Source: Glandiceps talaboti (lineage: Eukaryota > Hemichordata > Enteropneusta > Spengelidae). Taken from it: a DNA stretch of 64,000 bases. A model generated the notes under the pieces. That model did not search any database. It was not told the origin of the DNA and saw only the letters and a list, made by a program, of their open reading frames with translations. This document shows positions 23,106 to 37,044 of the stretch, piece by piece. Numbering within the stretch: position 1 is the first letter of the stretch; every line of letters begins with the position of its first letter. The translations under genes and the position numbers were made by a program. The DNA is taken from the NCBI RefSeq assembly GCF_964340395.1, contig NC_135554.1, positions 6,775,475 to 6,839,474 of the forward strand. The letters are read 5' to 3'.

Positions 23106-24255
23106 AAATTAAATCCGACGAATGTTTACCTCAAAAAATTGTGACTAAAATGGCGTGAAATCGAATCGGATCTCAATCACGCAACGGTATGTATTGCCAA
23201 ATCAATACTTTCCAGATAACAATACGAATTACATTGTTTCGCCGATGCATACAGCTGCACTGCCTAGTCTGTACCTGGTTCGTGACGCGAAATAATCGCT
23301 TGCAGTGGAAAAAAAACGCCTTGGTCCAATCAAGGAAATCACTTTACCCAGATTGGAATTAATGGATGTCGTGATTTGAGCTAGACTAACGGAATTCGCA
23401 GTATCGTTATTTTGCGGGTCGACAGGCCTAACTGTGGGTCAATTTGCGGGTTGTTCAAACGACAATTATTTATAAAATCATAATAATCATCCAAAACATA
23501 TATAAGTTTGCAAAAAATAATGACAAATGAATACATATAAACGTAAATAATCTGTATGAGCACATAAGTATTCAGTCAATGGTGGTCAACCTCACTATGA
23601 TGATGATGATTAATTTTTTGGAGGTCTGTTTGGACAATAATAGAGACAAAATTACTGGATGTACTGATTATTCAATTATTCATTATTCACTTTCAAGGTT
23701 GTGGCTGTTCCACTATTCCTTTCTGTTCCTCAGTGATGTATTAGTAAACTACTGGTTGTCATCTTACTGTGGTCAGGGTAGTGTGTGGGTGCCTTTGTGT
23801 AACTAGTCAGACTAGTTTGATTGTATAAGATAGATTTCAGCCATAATCTTGACTTGGTGTTTTTTAAAACAACAGGACCACTTCCTGTTATCAGTAAGAG
23901 TTGTTTTAGAGATAAGTTGGTCCACTGTCATCTCTGTTACAGTAAATAGTTAATGTTATATAATCATTTAAAGTACATTGTAATAGTGGAATTGAGATAT
24001 TTTCTGAGGTCAATGATATGCTAACTATAATCATTGTTTTAAAATAGCCATCAAGTTTAGGGGTGGGGGTATAATACACAAAATTATGTGTGCAGTTAGC
24101 CCAGCACATAGGTTCTATCGAATAATACAGTGCATTTCGCATGTGACCTGCACAATAAGTTACCCCCAGTGGCCAGCCAACTAGTTTCTTTGATTTTGAA
24201 AAGTGGGTAAAAATAGCAACCTGCAGCCTAAACTGTCAACAGTCACTCGCGCCTT
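23105..24255. other. no gene seen
   Basis: AT-rich, no supported exon or clear repeat. Short open frames lack domains. Confidence 0.5.
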
Positions 24256-24260
24256 TTTTT

Positions 24261-24442
24261 CCCCTACATTTTATCTAAACTCCGATTCGGCGCAACACTA
24301 GTATAATCGCAAACTGATATCGAGTGCCGAAGGCCAGAGTGGTCGAGTGCCGAAGGCCCAAGCTCGGGCCTTCGGCCCTCGATGTCAGTTTACGATTAGA
24401 CTAGTGTTGCGCCGGATCGGAGTTTAGATAAAGCATAGGGGG
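24261..24442. mobile_element. fold-back element
   Basis: The left arm contains TTTATCTAAACTCCGATTCGG, CGCAACACTAGT and CGAGTGCCGAAGGCC. It pairs with the right arm GGGCCTTCGGCCCTCGATG, ACTAGTGTTGCGCC and GATCGGAGTTTAGATAAA. A CGAGTGCCGAAGGCC word is duplicated in the centre. Non-coding. Confidence 0.8.
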
Positions 24443-24591
24443 GTACGCCTTTCGTATATCAAGCCTGACCCGTCATGTTTCATAATTACTATAATATTGG
24501 CCAGGGCCCCTAAAAAGATAAAATGCCCCCCCCCCCCATTTGGATGATGCCCCCTGTCAGACTATCCTAGATTCAAAATTCAAATTGCCGT

Positions 24592-24677
24592 CTAGTCCTG
24601 CTTGCCTGCTTGCATACAGAGTGAAGTCTTCCCTTGAGTCTTTGGAAAGGTGTACACAGTCTGCAAGCAGGACTAGT
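24592..24677. repeat. small inverted repeat
   Basis: CTAGTCCTGCTTG pairs with CAAGCAGGACTAG across about 60 bases. It abuts the A-rich/(CAAA)n tract at 24759-24834. Confidence 0.6.
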
Positions 24678-24782
24678 TGCCGTCCAGCCGCGGTCATGAC
24701 AGGGCGGACGAAGATTCTTCGTCTGACCGTAGTCGAAACCGTAACGTCTTCCCCCCCAAAAAAAACAAAAACAAAAACAAAA

Positions 24783-24834
24783 CCATACAAACAAACAAAC
24801 AAACAAACAAACAAACAAACAAACAAACAAACAA
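24783..24834. repeat. (CAAA)n microsatellite
   Basis: About 12 copies of ACAA. Gives false poly-Thr-Asn-Lys-Gln or Val-Cys-Leu-Phe frames. Confidence 0.95.
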
Positions 24835-25136
24835 GAAAAACAACTTCAAAAAAAAACAAAAAACGAAATGTCATACTCTTAACGCGAAAAGGGAAAATGA
24901 ACGACCTGTCACAGATGTATGTTTATCATATACCATGACATAGATAAACACAACAAACTCTGATTGCAATTCAAATTGTAAAACATTTTACTGTCTCTGC
25001 AAAACATAGTTTTGATTTTGACTGTCTCACCACGACAGTGATTAACACTTCTCCCTTCTGCTGTAAAGGTTGATCGTGCATTAGTTTTTACTTTCGACCA
25101 ACACACACGTTGTATCACATTGCACGCATATAGCCC

Positions 25137-25845
25137 GCTTACACGATGAAACTCGACGAGCAACGCACCATTCACCATGCGACGAATTGCATCGTGCACT
25201 CGCTCCGTTACAGGGTCTTATGTCGTCGCTAGGTGCGTCGCAAGGAAACCGAAATGTCGGTTTTTCTGCGACGAGTCGCAAGTTGCTTCTTGAGTTGCTT
25301 CATGAGTTGCACCGTGTAACCACATCGTCGCATCGCAAGTGATAACCTTTGACATATACCAACGTGTCAAATGACGTTCAATGTTATGACCGCCATGTTT
25401 TTAGTATAAATATTCTATTCGGCAAGTATTTTTGATAAAATTTTGATTTATCACCATGATTACCACTTATCAATAGTATACAAAGAATGCTTAATTTCCG
25501 CTGAATATAATTTTATTTCTAAGGAATGCAAGTAGCGATGTCGAAAAGATCAACATCGCCCTAAACGAACTTCGAATTGAATATAGTTTTACTATCGATA
25601 CCTCAACAAATTTTCAGTCATTGTATTCGTAAATACAAGCAATTTTATAGCATTTCTGCCAAGTTCCTGCCGCTAGACGACTTGACCTCTATGACATGTA
25701 ACTTTTTTTATATCTACGCATGTGCAACAGTTATCTCTTGCGACTCACCATGCGACTTGTTGCGTCGTGTGCGCGCTCCATCACAGTTGCTAGCCTCGTC
25801 GCAATCGACGAATTGCTTCATGAGTTGCATCGTGTAACTACGCTG
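25137..25845. repeat. TGCGAC-rich inverted repeat and related half copy
   Basis: TTACACGATGAAACTCGACG at about 25139 is inverted relative to TGAGTTGCACCGTGTAAC at about 25302-25319, giving a fold-back of about 185 bases. A related right half with CATGAGTTGCATCGTGTAAC occurs at 25736-25841. GTCGCA/TGCGAC words are scattered through both. Looks like a non-autonomous element family. Confidence 0.6.
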
Positions 25846-25849
25846 CGTT

Positions 25850-27830
25850 TGAACAAATCAAAAATAAATTTTGTTAACACGTAAGCTAAAAAAAAATGCT
25901 TGACATGGCCCGCTCAGATCGGTGCAAGAGGGGATAGGAAACAATCTTAATTTTTCCTTAGTTCAGTGGTATAATCATAAAAAAACAAGCTTAGTGCAGT
26001 CTATTAGCAGAGATACATGTAACTACAGATCAAGATGTATATTTGTATGAAATTGTAGCTATAGACACGGGAACTCTATTTTTCCTTATATTTAGTTCTC
26101 CTGCAATTATTTACAAAATCCCCAAACACGAGGTGACTCTCAGCTAAGTGGTAAAATGGGTCAAGGGTCGACATTAGGTGCAGCGTATGGTATCCAAAAG
26201 ATGATTATCTTGAAATAGTGACAGTGTGTCAAGGCGGGTAAACTGCTAATCCATCCATCATGATTTATCCATGTACGTTGCCCGATTTCATACAAGCGTA
26301 TAAGGGATATGAGAGAAAAGCTATCCTGGGCCAAGAAACAAAAATGTGCGGATTTTTCGGGAACACGACCACCCTATTTCAAACCCGCTTATAAGGAAAG
26401 TCACGCGAACAGAGGAAAATTTTCAAAAATTTAAGGGTAGGGGTGGGGTGAAATTTGCCAAATGTTTCGCATTGACAAAGGGACGTGTTCGCTCTTGAGT
26501 TGTCGGCATACTGCGCCGAAAGTTTCACCATTCGCTACAAAGCCAAGCTAATTAAAAAGTCCTGATCCTGATGCAATCCGTATGCAGACGATTGTGTATG
26601 GTACAAGAACTGTGAGCACCGTGCGTGGAGTTGTCTTTGCTAGAATGGGAAAGCCCTTTCTCTTTTTTATCTATAATAAGCAAAGTCCCGGAAAATTTTC
26701 AAAAACAAAAACGTTAAATTTTGCCCCTTTTCTTGGGTCAAAGCGAAATGAAATACAGGTTCCCTACTACCTACCCTATTTCCCGAAAGCATGTTCCAAG
26801 AAATACACACATTCTTTGGCTTTAGCCACCCTTAAGATTTCATCGGCGTTGAAACACAACCGAAATTCACCGAAAAACTTCAGTCCCAGTGCGGCAACTC
26901 AAAGGGTTTCGCATTGACCAAGAGATGTGTACTCCCTCGAGTTGTGGACATTCTATGCCGAAACTTTCACCTCACACTCTCCAAATGGTTGTTAAAAGCG
27001 CCCACACAATCTATTATCACAAAGAATATGTTGATATCGTGTTTTTAACATGTCAAAAATTCATGACCGCGTAGCTTGGTGTGATCGCGTATGAAAGTCC
27101 GTAGACTGGAGAACCTTCCGACTTCTGGTTGTTTGGTAAGAAAAAATAAAAGCGGAGCACATGGTGAAAAGAAATGATACAATAAAGGAGATATATAACA
27201 ACCGATCCATTTAAATGTTTTTATCGAGATCTAAAAGTGCCCAGTGAAATCCATGTAGTCACATTTATTACTGTCAGTCATGTTAGAGATGTCGGGTGGA
27301 TGCACAGACAAATGGCATTATTTGTCTGTGGGTGGTGTAAACATGCCCTTATGCACGCGCCGTGAAGTTCACGTACAATGCATTTAATGGAATGACTTAC
27401 ACTTCCATGGTACTTCCAATGAATAACCCATATTCTGCCTGTTGACATTGATAAAGGATACATATACATTAGTACATGTATCTTTTATCTATATATGCTG
27501 TTGATGAAATAATGTTGTGGTAACCGTTGCGACGGGCATACTTTTCAATTTAGCCCGCTTGCCTCGTGTCAAAGTCGTCTAACCATGGCTATAAATGAAT
27601 CACAGTCAGACTGGGATGATGGGTAGAGACAGCAAATAATGTCAAAATTTGTAGCAGCAAAAGTGTGTACCAGTTTGGCTATGTTAATCGTAAATCGGGT
27701 CATAAATATGTCAATTTGATCCAGTAATTCAAGATATGTTAGATCAAGTAATGTAATGTGACTCGACATATTAATTTCAATAAGTAAGATAATGGCAAAA
27801 AATACAAAAATGCGACTCGTTGATGTTTCA
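25850..27830. other. no gene seen, one diverged duplication
   Basis: TTTCGCATTGAC, CTCGAGTTGT and GCCGAAA-TTTCACC recur in the same order at 26465-26535 and 26905-26975, indicating an old duplication about 430 bases apart. A 111-codon open frame between (26582-26917) has no recognisable domain. Confidence 0.5.
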
Positions 27831-27863
27831 TGTGAATTTTAAGCAGAGTTTGTGTAAAGTGCA

Positions 27864-27881
27864 GGGAGGGAGGGAAGGAGG

Positions 27882-27945
<64 letters not shown>

Positions 27946-27988
27946 AGGGAGGGAGGGAAGGAAGGAGGAAGGAGAGAGGGAGGGAGAG

Positions 27989-28052
<64 letters not shown>

Positions 28053-28084
28053 GAGAGAGACAGAGACAGAGAGAGAGACAGAGA
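27864..28084. repeat. (GA)n / (GGGA)n microsatellite
   Basis: About 220 bases of nearly pure purine on the forward strand. All long frames through it are artefacts. Confidence 0.97.
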
Positions 28085-28139
28085 CACTTCTATTATCGTC
28101 AAGTATATTTCACTAGACACGTATGTCGGGTCACAATTG

Positions 28140-28990
28140 TAAAAATATCGTCACGTTTGAAGCCTTAGACGATGCTAGACGATAGTGTCGATATTATCCG
28201 ACACCATCCCATTTTTTGGGTGGGGGTGCGACATCGTAGCTATTACGGCAAAATTGTTAAATGATATGAATTGGAGACCATTGTCAGCAATAGAGGTGTA
28301 CACCAAGATAAATATCCAACAGTATCGTCTCGTTTATTCGACGAGCATGTATGTAAGGGTACCTAGATTGGCAAAGTTGCAACGGTCCAACTTTGCCGAA
28401 AATCGCGCGAAGTTGGACTGACACTACTTTTGGCACAAAGTTGGAGTCCCACTTTACGGTCCCACTTTGCCACTTCAGGTACCCTTTACCTCCTATAGAC
28501 CAATATTGGATCACGATCAAACTTTAAAATATATCGTCTAGTTAGGAATCTTAGACGATACCATACGATAGTATCATCAGATAGTATCTGGTGTTTTGGG
28601 AGCTACATTGTCGGGTCACGGTCACAGTTAAAATAGAAAACAACATCGTCTGTTTTGTGGCCATTGACAATACAAGATGATAGTATCGAAAGTATCCGAT
28701 ATCATAGCATATTTTGGGGTGCGACATTGTTGGGCCAGTTCAATAAAATATCGTCTATTTTGTAGCCCGAGAAGTCTTTCTATCGTGATAGATATAATGT
28801 GCCTCAAACGATCCTACACGAAATGTACAAACATATCGTCTTGCTTGAAGCCGTGGACGACACTTAGACAATAGCATCGATATTATTCGATACAATCATA
28901 TGCTATACTCTAATATCTATTTTATTGTAGTATCGATACCAGACGATAAACATCCGATATCGTAAAAATGTGCAATGTCGCGATATCCTA
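28140..28990. repeat. degenerate ATCGTCT / GATA-rich repeat
   Basis: Words such as ATCGTCT, GACGATA, GATAGTATCGATATTATC and GGGTGCGACATTG recur at roughly 120-140-base spacing in a heavily diverged array. Non-coding. Confidence 0.6.
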
Positions 28991-28999
28991 CTATCGAGT

Positions 29000-30340
29000 T
29001 CCCAAGCACCCATCCACCACCCGCGCGTCCTCTCACATCCTTACCATTACACTACAATGACGTGTTCATAGATACGGTAGCTAAAATTTATCAAGTATGT
29101 GACTCAGCCGTTCAAACTGAGTTGCGAGCTAAATTAATCTAAGAAAGCGCAGAAACACCCATAAAGTTGTCCGGGTTTGGTAAAAATGCGTTATTTTAGT
29201 GAAAGTAGCGGCTGATCTTTGGGTCATCGTTGACTGTGCGACTTTGACTACAGTTACTTTACAATGACTTGGACTACAAACGTTATAACGTTTCATATTA
29301 ACAAAATGTCCTATTTTTACCATATATTTGTCAGAATTAACTTCTTTTAACCAGTCAGTCATCCTACTTTAACCATAGACAATCTTTCTATATTGTCTAT
29401 GCTTTAACTACGCTTTAACCATAGACAGTAGTCTTTATCTATTATCTATGCTTTAACCATGTTCTAGGTCGTCTGAACACGGACGTAATTTATGTCCGTG
29501 GTCTGAACATCCGAAAGTAGAGCTTGTCTCGCGTACAGTCAAACTGCGGAAGCACTCAATCGTTATACTATGTAACACTACGAAATACTGCACACAAGAA
29601 TGGTTGAACCACATTTATCTGTGGTTGGAACGTTACGATGTAAAGGAAAACGCAAATCTTTAACATGCAGTATTAGATTTTGCGCAAGTTGTCCATGGCA
29701 ACCAATTCACACATTTTGCTGGCTTAGCCATAGATAATAGAGATGTTCCTCTCTATAATCTATGGCTTAGCATATTAACTAACCCTACAATTTCGGGGTG
29801 ATTGTGGTTGGATCATCTCTTGTGCGGGACAACTTGTCGGGAGTTTGTAATGATAACAGACAAGTCGTTGGCAGAAAACGAGGGACATTACGTTTCTAAA
29901 TTGAAGCTGATTGAAAACTTAAACGATATTTAGATCAAGCCAATTGTCTGCTATATGCTCAGACATATCCATTATGCTGTCTCTGTTATATCTAAAAAAA
30001 AAAAACATCGAAGCGTTGACGAAAGAATAGTGTCTCTTTCTATTGTCTATGAGTAGATTATTTGCATAGTCGCAAGTCACACCTACACTGTAGAGACAGG
30101 GAACAGTGAGATAAGAGTAACTACATGCTGTGGGAAAGACAAACAGCAACATTAATAATGCATAGTTAGTATATTATCGACAGGATGATTTAATATCGGA
30201 CAACAAGCATGACCGGCTTCTTTTCTCGGTTTACATGTATCTAATATCGACAATGTCGCCTATGTTCAAGTTCGCAAAAGAAAAGCTCAAATTCCCCAAT
30301 CACAGTGATCGAGGAGCCGTTTATCCATATATAACTACCC
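29000..30340. other. no gene seen, small palindromic repeats
   Basis: CATAGACAATCTTTCTATATTGTCTATG (29371-29401 region) and analogues at 29431-29455, 29729-29767 and 30028-30052 are short hairpins built on the same TAGACAAT/ATTGTCTA word. They look like a tiny mobile or copied palindrome. Confidence 0.5.
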
Positions 30341-30349
30341 TTGCCTAGT

Positions 30350-31720
30350 ATTGTGTAAAGAAAGGGACTATCAGATATATCTTCATAGTATGACTAACAA
30401 AGTACGCCTGTCACTTCATTTCTAGATGGGGCATATCAGCACGTGTACATAACGCTAAAGGATGAATTGGGTACCAGATCGAAGACCATTCATGTTTTGT
30501 ACCAGTTAACTCGAAATAAATAATAAAACCCGAAGCGTGACTTTGAACTACTGACATAATAGTAAACAAATAGTGTAAAAAATTACGGTTACTACCGGAA
30601 TTTTTATCCTCATATATCCACCTTTGCCGCCTCTGAAAAGAATGGGGCAATCAGATAATTGTTTGTGGTATAACTAATATAGGGAAGACTAGGGGATTTA
30701 CCCTCATTGCCCCTCAAGTAAAATAGTTGATCGTTTTCCACGCACACGTGTGTCTTTAGCACCCTTTCTAGATGAAAAGAAATATGATTGAACTGGGTGC
30801 AAGATGAAGTCAGAGGACCACGTTTTGTACCAATGAACTAGAATGGGAAGGTAATACACAGACGACCGAAACGACAGGAAAGGGTAAAATAAAAATGTAA
30901 CATTCACCACTGGAACATTCACATACAACCACCTTTGCCTCCTGTGTAAAGATAGGAACAATCAGATAATTGTTTATGGTATTACTAACTTGGGGAAGAC
31001 ATAGAACTTTACCGTCATCTCCCCTCACGGTAAAAGTTGACCGTTTTCCACACAGACAAATATGTGTCTTTAGCACCCTTTCTAGATGGGGGCATACACG
31101 TATACACATGTACCTAACGCTAATAGATGAACTGGGTGCAAGATGAAGTCAGAGGACCATGTTTTGTACCGATAAACTAGAATGGGAAGACTATACACAG
31201 ACGACCAAATTTACCGAAACGATACAGCTGTGACTTTGAACTACTGACACAATAGTGAACAATAAGGGTAAAAATGGTACATTTACCACTGGAACGTTCA
31301 TCCACATATAACCACCTTTGCCCCCTGTGTAAAGATAGGAACAATCAGATAATTGTGTGTGGTGACAAACTTAGGAAAGACATAAAACTTTACCCTCATC
31401 TCCCCTCACGGTAAAAGTTGACCGTTTTCCACACAGACAAATATGTGTCTTTAGCACCCTTTCTAGATGGGGGCATACACGTATACACATGTACATAACG
31501 CTAATATATGAACTGGGTGCAAGATGAAGTCAGAGGACCATGTTTTGTACCGATGAACTAGAATGGGAAGGTAATACACAAACGACCAAATTTACCGAAA
31601 CGATACAGCTGTGACTTTGAACTACTGACACAATAGTGAACAATAGGGGTAAAATTGAAACATTTACCACTGGAACGTCCATCCACATATAACCACCTTT
31701 GCCCCCTGTGTAAAGTTAGG
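30350..31720. repeat. 309-383-bp tandem repeat, about four copies
   Basis: Repeated landmarks are CCTTTGCCCCCTGTGTAAAG (variants at 30622, 30931, 31314, 31695), TTCTAGATGGGGGCATACAC and TTTGAACTACTGACACAATA. The two most distal units are near-identical, the first is diverged. Several 80-100-codon frames fall inside and shift between units. Confidence 0.85.
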
Positions 31721-33260
31721 AACAACATAAGAATACCACTCCTATAGATTACGAGCAGCTATGATCAGCGAAGTACCACCGGGACAAATATGTTCAAATT
31801 ACCAGCTTAATCTGTTTGTGAAAGGCTAACATTTATTGGACTTTGACCCCCTGGTAAAAGTTTTGACAAATATTCCACTATGTCCAAAGTTCAAACAACC
31901 ATGTTTACCTTGATTTCCTGTGGGTGAAAAGGTTGGGTAAAGGTGTCACTATGGTAACTATACCCGGGGTGTCAAATGCTTCCAACACTTGCAAGTATTT
32001 CGCTGGGTTTAGGAGGACAAAATATGTTAAACACTATGGTTTCCCCCCCCCCCCTGTCACCACCCCTGGTGAAGATGGATGACAGTATGGTCTTTCCCAG
32101 TAAGACAAATATACCCCCCAAAATACGACCCACCTTTACCCACCCTGACAGACATGGGCAAATGAGACTTTTCGTATAGTGGAAGATTAAGGATTTTGAC
32201 AAAGTACTGCAATATCATAGGATTTCATTTCAGGAATCTTTTAATAGCGTTCTGTTTACAGTTCATTGCATAAACATAAGCATACGTTAACCACTGACAA
32301 CGTATTATGGCCGTATTTAAGACCATGACGTCATTGTTTAGAGTGAAATAATGACGTCATGCAGATGTCATTCAACCATTGTAGCATTAATAATAACTAC
32401 ACAATCCTAAATAAGAACCATAATGTAGCTAAGTCAACCTTAAGCTTGCGGCGGTCTTCTCTACTCTGTTACTACTGGTATACAAGAATGACACAAGAGG
32501 GCGTTAAATTTAAGTTGCAGAGTACATCCCATTAAAGTGACATAATCTCAAGTGGTGACACTTATGCTGCCCTTTAAAGTGACATAATCTCAAGAGGTGA
32601 CAATTAAATAAAACCTCGATTACATTATTCTAGCATAATGCTAAGGTTGACGCATACCTACTGCGACGTTACAATTGTCGTCCGGCGTTGTTGGAACAGT
32701 TGATGGCATAATAGAGATTTCCTCCACATTTTATTATACGCGTAATAAATTACGTCATCGGGTAGCTTATATGTTATATCTTAACACTAGGTTTGAGTTC
32801 AGTCACTTGCAAGTACTAATTATGTATGCTTCAGTAAATAAAATACTGTGAACACTTTTTGATATACACGTACAGTATAGATGACTCTTTAAAACCCTAT
32901 AAAGCCAGCTTGTGTCCCTTTAAACTGTTTGAGATGTGTAAAGCATGTAATATAAATAAAATAATCACACGTCGCTATGACAAGATTATAAGTAGTATAT
33001 ATTATTCTAGATCACGTTTCTGAAGAGTCATCGGTCGTCTGCAAACACCTACTTTGCATAATTCAGTTATTTAGCTTTTTATATTCAAATCGTCTACCAA
33101 CGTCCCCCTCCCAAAGTTTTTGTCACGTTCATTTCTTGAGATGTTTAGGGACAAACACTATATTACACAGTTGGGCAAATCAAAACTCGATGGTAAATGC
33201 TGACGTATCAGGGAATTATAATATATGCATATAGATTTCACTGACGGTCGTTATGCTGTT
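31720..33260. other. no gene seen
   Basis: Both strands show frames of about 70 codons around 31972-32200, driven by C/G-runs. GTGACATAATCTCAAG recurs at 32537 and 32579 as a 42-base duplication. No exon support. Confidence 0.5.
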
Positions 33261-33279
33261 GTTGTTGCTGTATGTGTGT

Positions 33280-33345
33280 GTGTGTGTATATGTGTATGTG
33301 TGTGTGTATATATATATGTATGTATGTGTGTGTGTGTGTGTGTGC
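33280..33345. repeat. (GT)n/(TATG)n microsatellite
   Basis: Mixed GT and GTAT repeats. Confidence 0.9.
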
Positions 33346-33519
33346 GTGCTTTTTGTTTTTATTTGTATTCATTTGAGTTATAAGAATACATATTTATTAC
33401 CCATATTGATCTAAATTTAAACTCAATCATGGTTATGAGATGACATCTAAACCAAATGTTGACCAGTATATTAATGATTATACACATACACATGCACGTA
33501 CGCACGCGCTCACATGCAT

Positions 33520-33670
33520 GCATACATACATACATACATACATACATACATACATACATACATACATACATACATACATACATACATACATACATACATA
33601 CATGCATGCATGCATACACACACTCACACACACACACACACATACATACATACATACATACATACATACA

Positions 33671-33701
<31 letters not shown>

Positions 33702-33702
33702 T
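33520..33702. repeat. (CATA)n microsatellite, interrupted
   Basis: Two blocks of CATA repeats separated by a CATG/CACA spacer at 33601-33642. Translates as Ile-His-Thr or Met-Tyr-Val-Cys repeats in all frames, not genes. Confidence 0.98.
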
Positions 33703-33709
33703 TCTAATG

Positions 33710-36700
33710 AAATCTTTGAATGTTTCTACTTGGATTATATGACGATTGTATAAACCATCGAAACTATATCGAAGCGCTGGCAACTTAAAGTGCAATCTAT
33801 TCCCCAACTTTGAAGTTGAAAGTGAACAATCTGGTCCAACACATTTATCAAATGTTATTATATATTGAGCATATATGTACCATAACCTCTCAAACTATGT
33901 CGACACTTGGCCCGATCATGTTTGACTAATCATCATAGAAATTGCAGATTCTTCACTCTACGTACATTAAGAGTTTATTCCCCAACAATCCATAAAATAG
34001 GCCAACATTTTACTCTGTAAATAATTGCCCTATCTTCAATTTATCCATCATACATTGCAGCATAGACCCGTTGGTAGAGGGTCTACGTTTGTACTCACAC
34101 TTCTGCTCTGAGGTTGCTTCTGTTGTATGACCTAGAACAAGTGTACAAATACAGGTAACTGACAGTCTGAGCTGAGAGTGGATTTTAGATAACTAGTAGG
34201 GTAACATCTATACCGGGGACCTTAATGAAACAATCGGAACAACTACAAATCTGTACTCATATAGTACGAATGGGCATATTTAGTAGCGTAAGATGCTACC
34301 GTGTTTCCTAAATTATTGTTTGTTAACGTTGTTTGTGAGGTGTCCTCTATATGACGTTGTCGTTCGGTACATTACACCCACTTTGTACGCAGAATTCCGC
34401 TATGTTAACATTACAGAACTATGTAAAAGTCTTTATCGACACTATATTTCGGTGATATGTACACAAGAGAACCGATCCTCGGGGCCTAATAACCGTGATA
34501 GTATATTTGTATTTATGATGTACAATATAGTGTATGTGTCAATCGAGGTAAACGAACTTTATACCATGTACAATAACTGTGAACAAGGTTGGGTACAATG
34601 CACAATACACTACATTGTGTCGTTGATGTCCACGGGCATTTTATTATCACTGGTGTGTTAGTCTGGCAGCTAAGTACATCGATGTTTGTTCACCAGTGTG
34701 AGTACAAGTTAGTATATGTTATATATATGAGCCTTGCTATTGACAATTTATGCAAACAATTGGAGAATGACTCGTGGCAAGTACGTGTATCCACAAACAC
34801 ATCGGTATCAAGTATCTTAGGCCAAAAACATTAAATAGGATAGGTAGGTCGGAATTTCATTTTCTTTTACTTTAATTTTTTGTAAATTACTTCGAGATAA
34901 GATACTCGTCGGTCACAATACATCTGTGAGAGTTTGACGAGGAGGTGTAGAAGAAGTAAATGGTAGTTAAGAAGACGAACACAATATGCAGACTATACTT
35001 TTATAGTCTTTTTAAAAAGACCTGGTTTCTCTCTGGAATACGATTTTTTAAATAAATTGATTATAGATGCGGCAAATGCAGGGAAAAAAGTAAATAATTA
35101 CCATTTTACCTTTTTTGTAAATTTGATTGCAAAAACATGTTTAGGATCGGGGGTTTAAAGTCGTGTTATTGGAAACACGCTATTTATTTTATTTGATCCT
35201 TTAATAGTAGAAAATCCTCTTACCAACATATTTAATAAAACACACTGGGATATAAAACAAACCAGTTACTCTGACTTTGTCTCTGCTACATCATTTGCAT
35301 CGTCACTGCAACATTTTATTTTTTTAAATTTTGTTGAGCTAAGCCAAACTTTAGGTGGTCCGCCCACAAAAGGATTAAATGTAATAATTATAAGTGAATT
35401 TCTGTCAAGTCAAAATGTAACAAGTTTAATAAGATTTTTGTCGTACAAGACGAATGTAGCAATATTAATGTTTCTTATTGGGCCAGACGATAAAGTGTAG
35501 CAATGCTAGTGAGATTTTTATCTAGCCTGGCCTGACAACGTTCGTTTCTGGCTAGCTGGATTTCGATTTATAAAAGGCACGGTGTAGTGTGTTTGTATTG
35601 ACATGTTTCACTGATCATATCAGCAGATTTGGAACTAAAACCCTATCAATATGCAATTACATCAAGTTTTATGTTGAATCGGTTTTACCACGCATGGTTT
35701 TTTGGGGGGTGACAATCGTTCAAAATCTCACCACAGGGAATAAGTATAGCGAACTTTCTCAGTGATAATAGTTAACAGGTTAGCATGTACGTGACTTGGC
35801 GATTAACTCCAACCTTGATAATTTCTAACTCTGTATTTTTGTATCAGTACAATTACAAGTAAAATATACTTTTACGAAAAATATAGGTAAGGGACAGATT
35901 ATAGAACAACTCTTATTACAATAGTGATCATCCTTACTAAGTCTTATATTGTGCCGAAATCTGTTCTGATCAGAAAAAAATGCTGCCAACCTGAGAATAC
36001 GGACTTTCTTGAGATATTACCATATTATCTCAAGGTAAGCTAAATTACTTGTATCTTTTTTCGATGAGGTCCATTTGTCAATCAAAACTCTACAGTTCGG
36101 TGATGTTACGTCATTAAAGAAGAAACTTTTACTTGGATAATACTATATACTCTAACATTTACTCGTCAGTGATTTTGTGTGGTATCGAAACTTAAATAGG
36201 CTCAGAGTCTGCTGTGTTAGCAGTATTCGTCACTGACAGAATCATGTGTAGTGCTTTGTCTAAGTGCATGGAAGGTTATACTTCCATGCTAAGTGTAAAT
36301 GAGCCGATTAACCTAGGCTCAATTCGTAGCAAGTGATGCGTACAAAACAAACACACAGACAAACATTGAACGGTTGTAGGGGTAAACTATTCTGAACGAC
36401 AGAAGGTTCGACACATATCAAATAAGGGTATATTTGGGTAAGGTGTACACTCTGTCCACAAAACCAAAAGAAAAGACGGGTGTGGTGCATGTGGAATGTT
36501 AGACGGACTACAAATGTATTGTTGGCGATTCTTAGGCTAGAGCACTTAGGGAAAAGGCCACCAGTCGCATCTAATAATAGTTGCTTCGTCACAGAAGCAA
36601 ATAGCAAACATCATACATATTTTATGAACTCGGTTTTCAGTTATTTTATGTTTGGAAGGGAATTGCAAAACGACGCTTTTGGTGAATGCACAAAAGCTGT

Positions 36701-37040
36701 ATTTAAAGGGTTATATTTTTTGACTCTCAAAATAGCTGAAACGTATACCCATACGTCATGTTACTCTGTTACCCAATAAAGGCTTAGAACTCGTCACTGG
36801 TTCCGTCACGGTCGAGCAAATTTAAATTGTTTGATTACTTTTTGAAACGTTCACATGATTGACAAGAAAATATACAATGCAGGTTACAATGTAGTGGACT
36901 TTGACGCGTTTAACACTTTCATCGGGCAATTTGACGTGTAACATTTTGTGTAAGTATAAGCCTCGACATCGGTAATCAAATACAAATGAAACCACTGCTG
37001 ACGAAGACCAGCATCAGACTCGTTCATTGAAGTGATCACT
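33710..37040. other. gene desert
   Basis: No domain, splice-consistent exon or clear tandem repeat. AT-rich throughout. Frames of up to 122 codons (34293-34661) show no recognisable motif. Confidence 0.5.
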
Positions 37041-37044
37041 GTGG

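Noticed and set aside
24557-24938. Open frames with Val-Cys-Leu-Phe or Lys/Thr/Asn/Gln repeats
   Set aside because: Caused by the CAAA repeat and an adjacent inverted repeat; no domain.
26582-26917. 111-codon forward frame
   Set aside because: No domain, no splice partner, and it lies between two arms of an old duplication.
27820-28120. Arg/Glu/Gly-rich and Ser/Leu-rich frames
   Set aside because: Artefacts of the GA microsatellite.
33359-33807. Long frames on both strands around 33.4-33.8 kb
   Set aside because: They translate a CATA microsatellite and carry only repeated Tyr-Val-Cys-Met or Ile-His-Thr residues.
34293-34834. Overlapping forward frames of 122 and 81 codons
   Set aside because: No motif, no codon pattern distinct from the surrounding AT-rich sequence, and no splice support.
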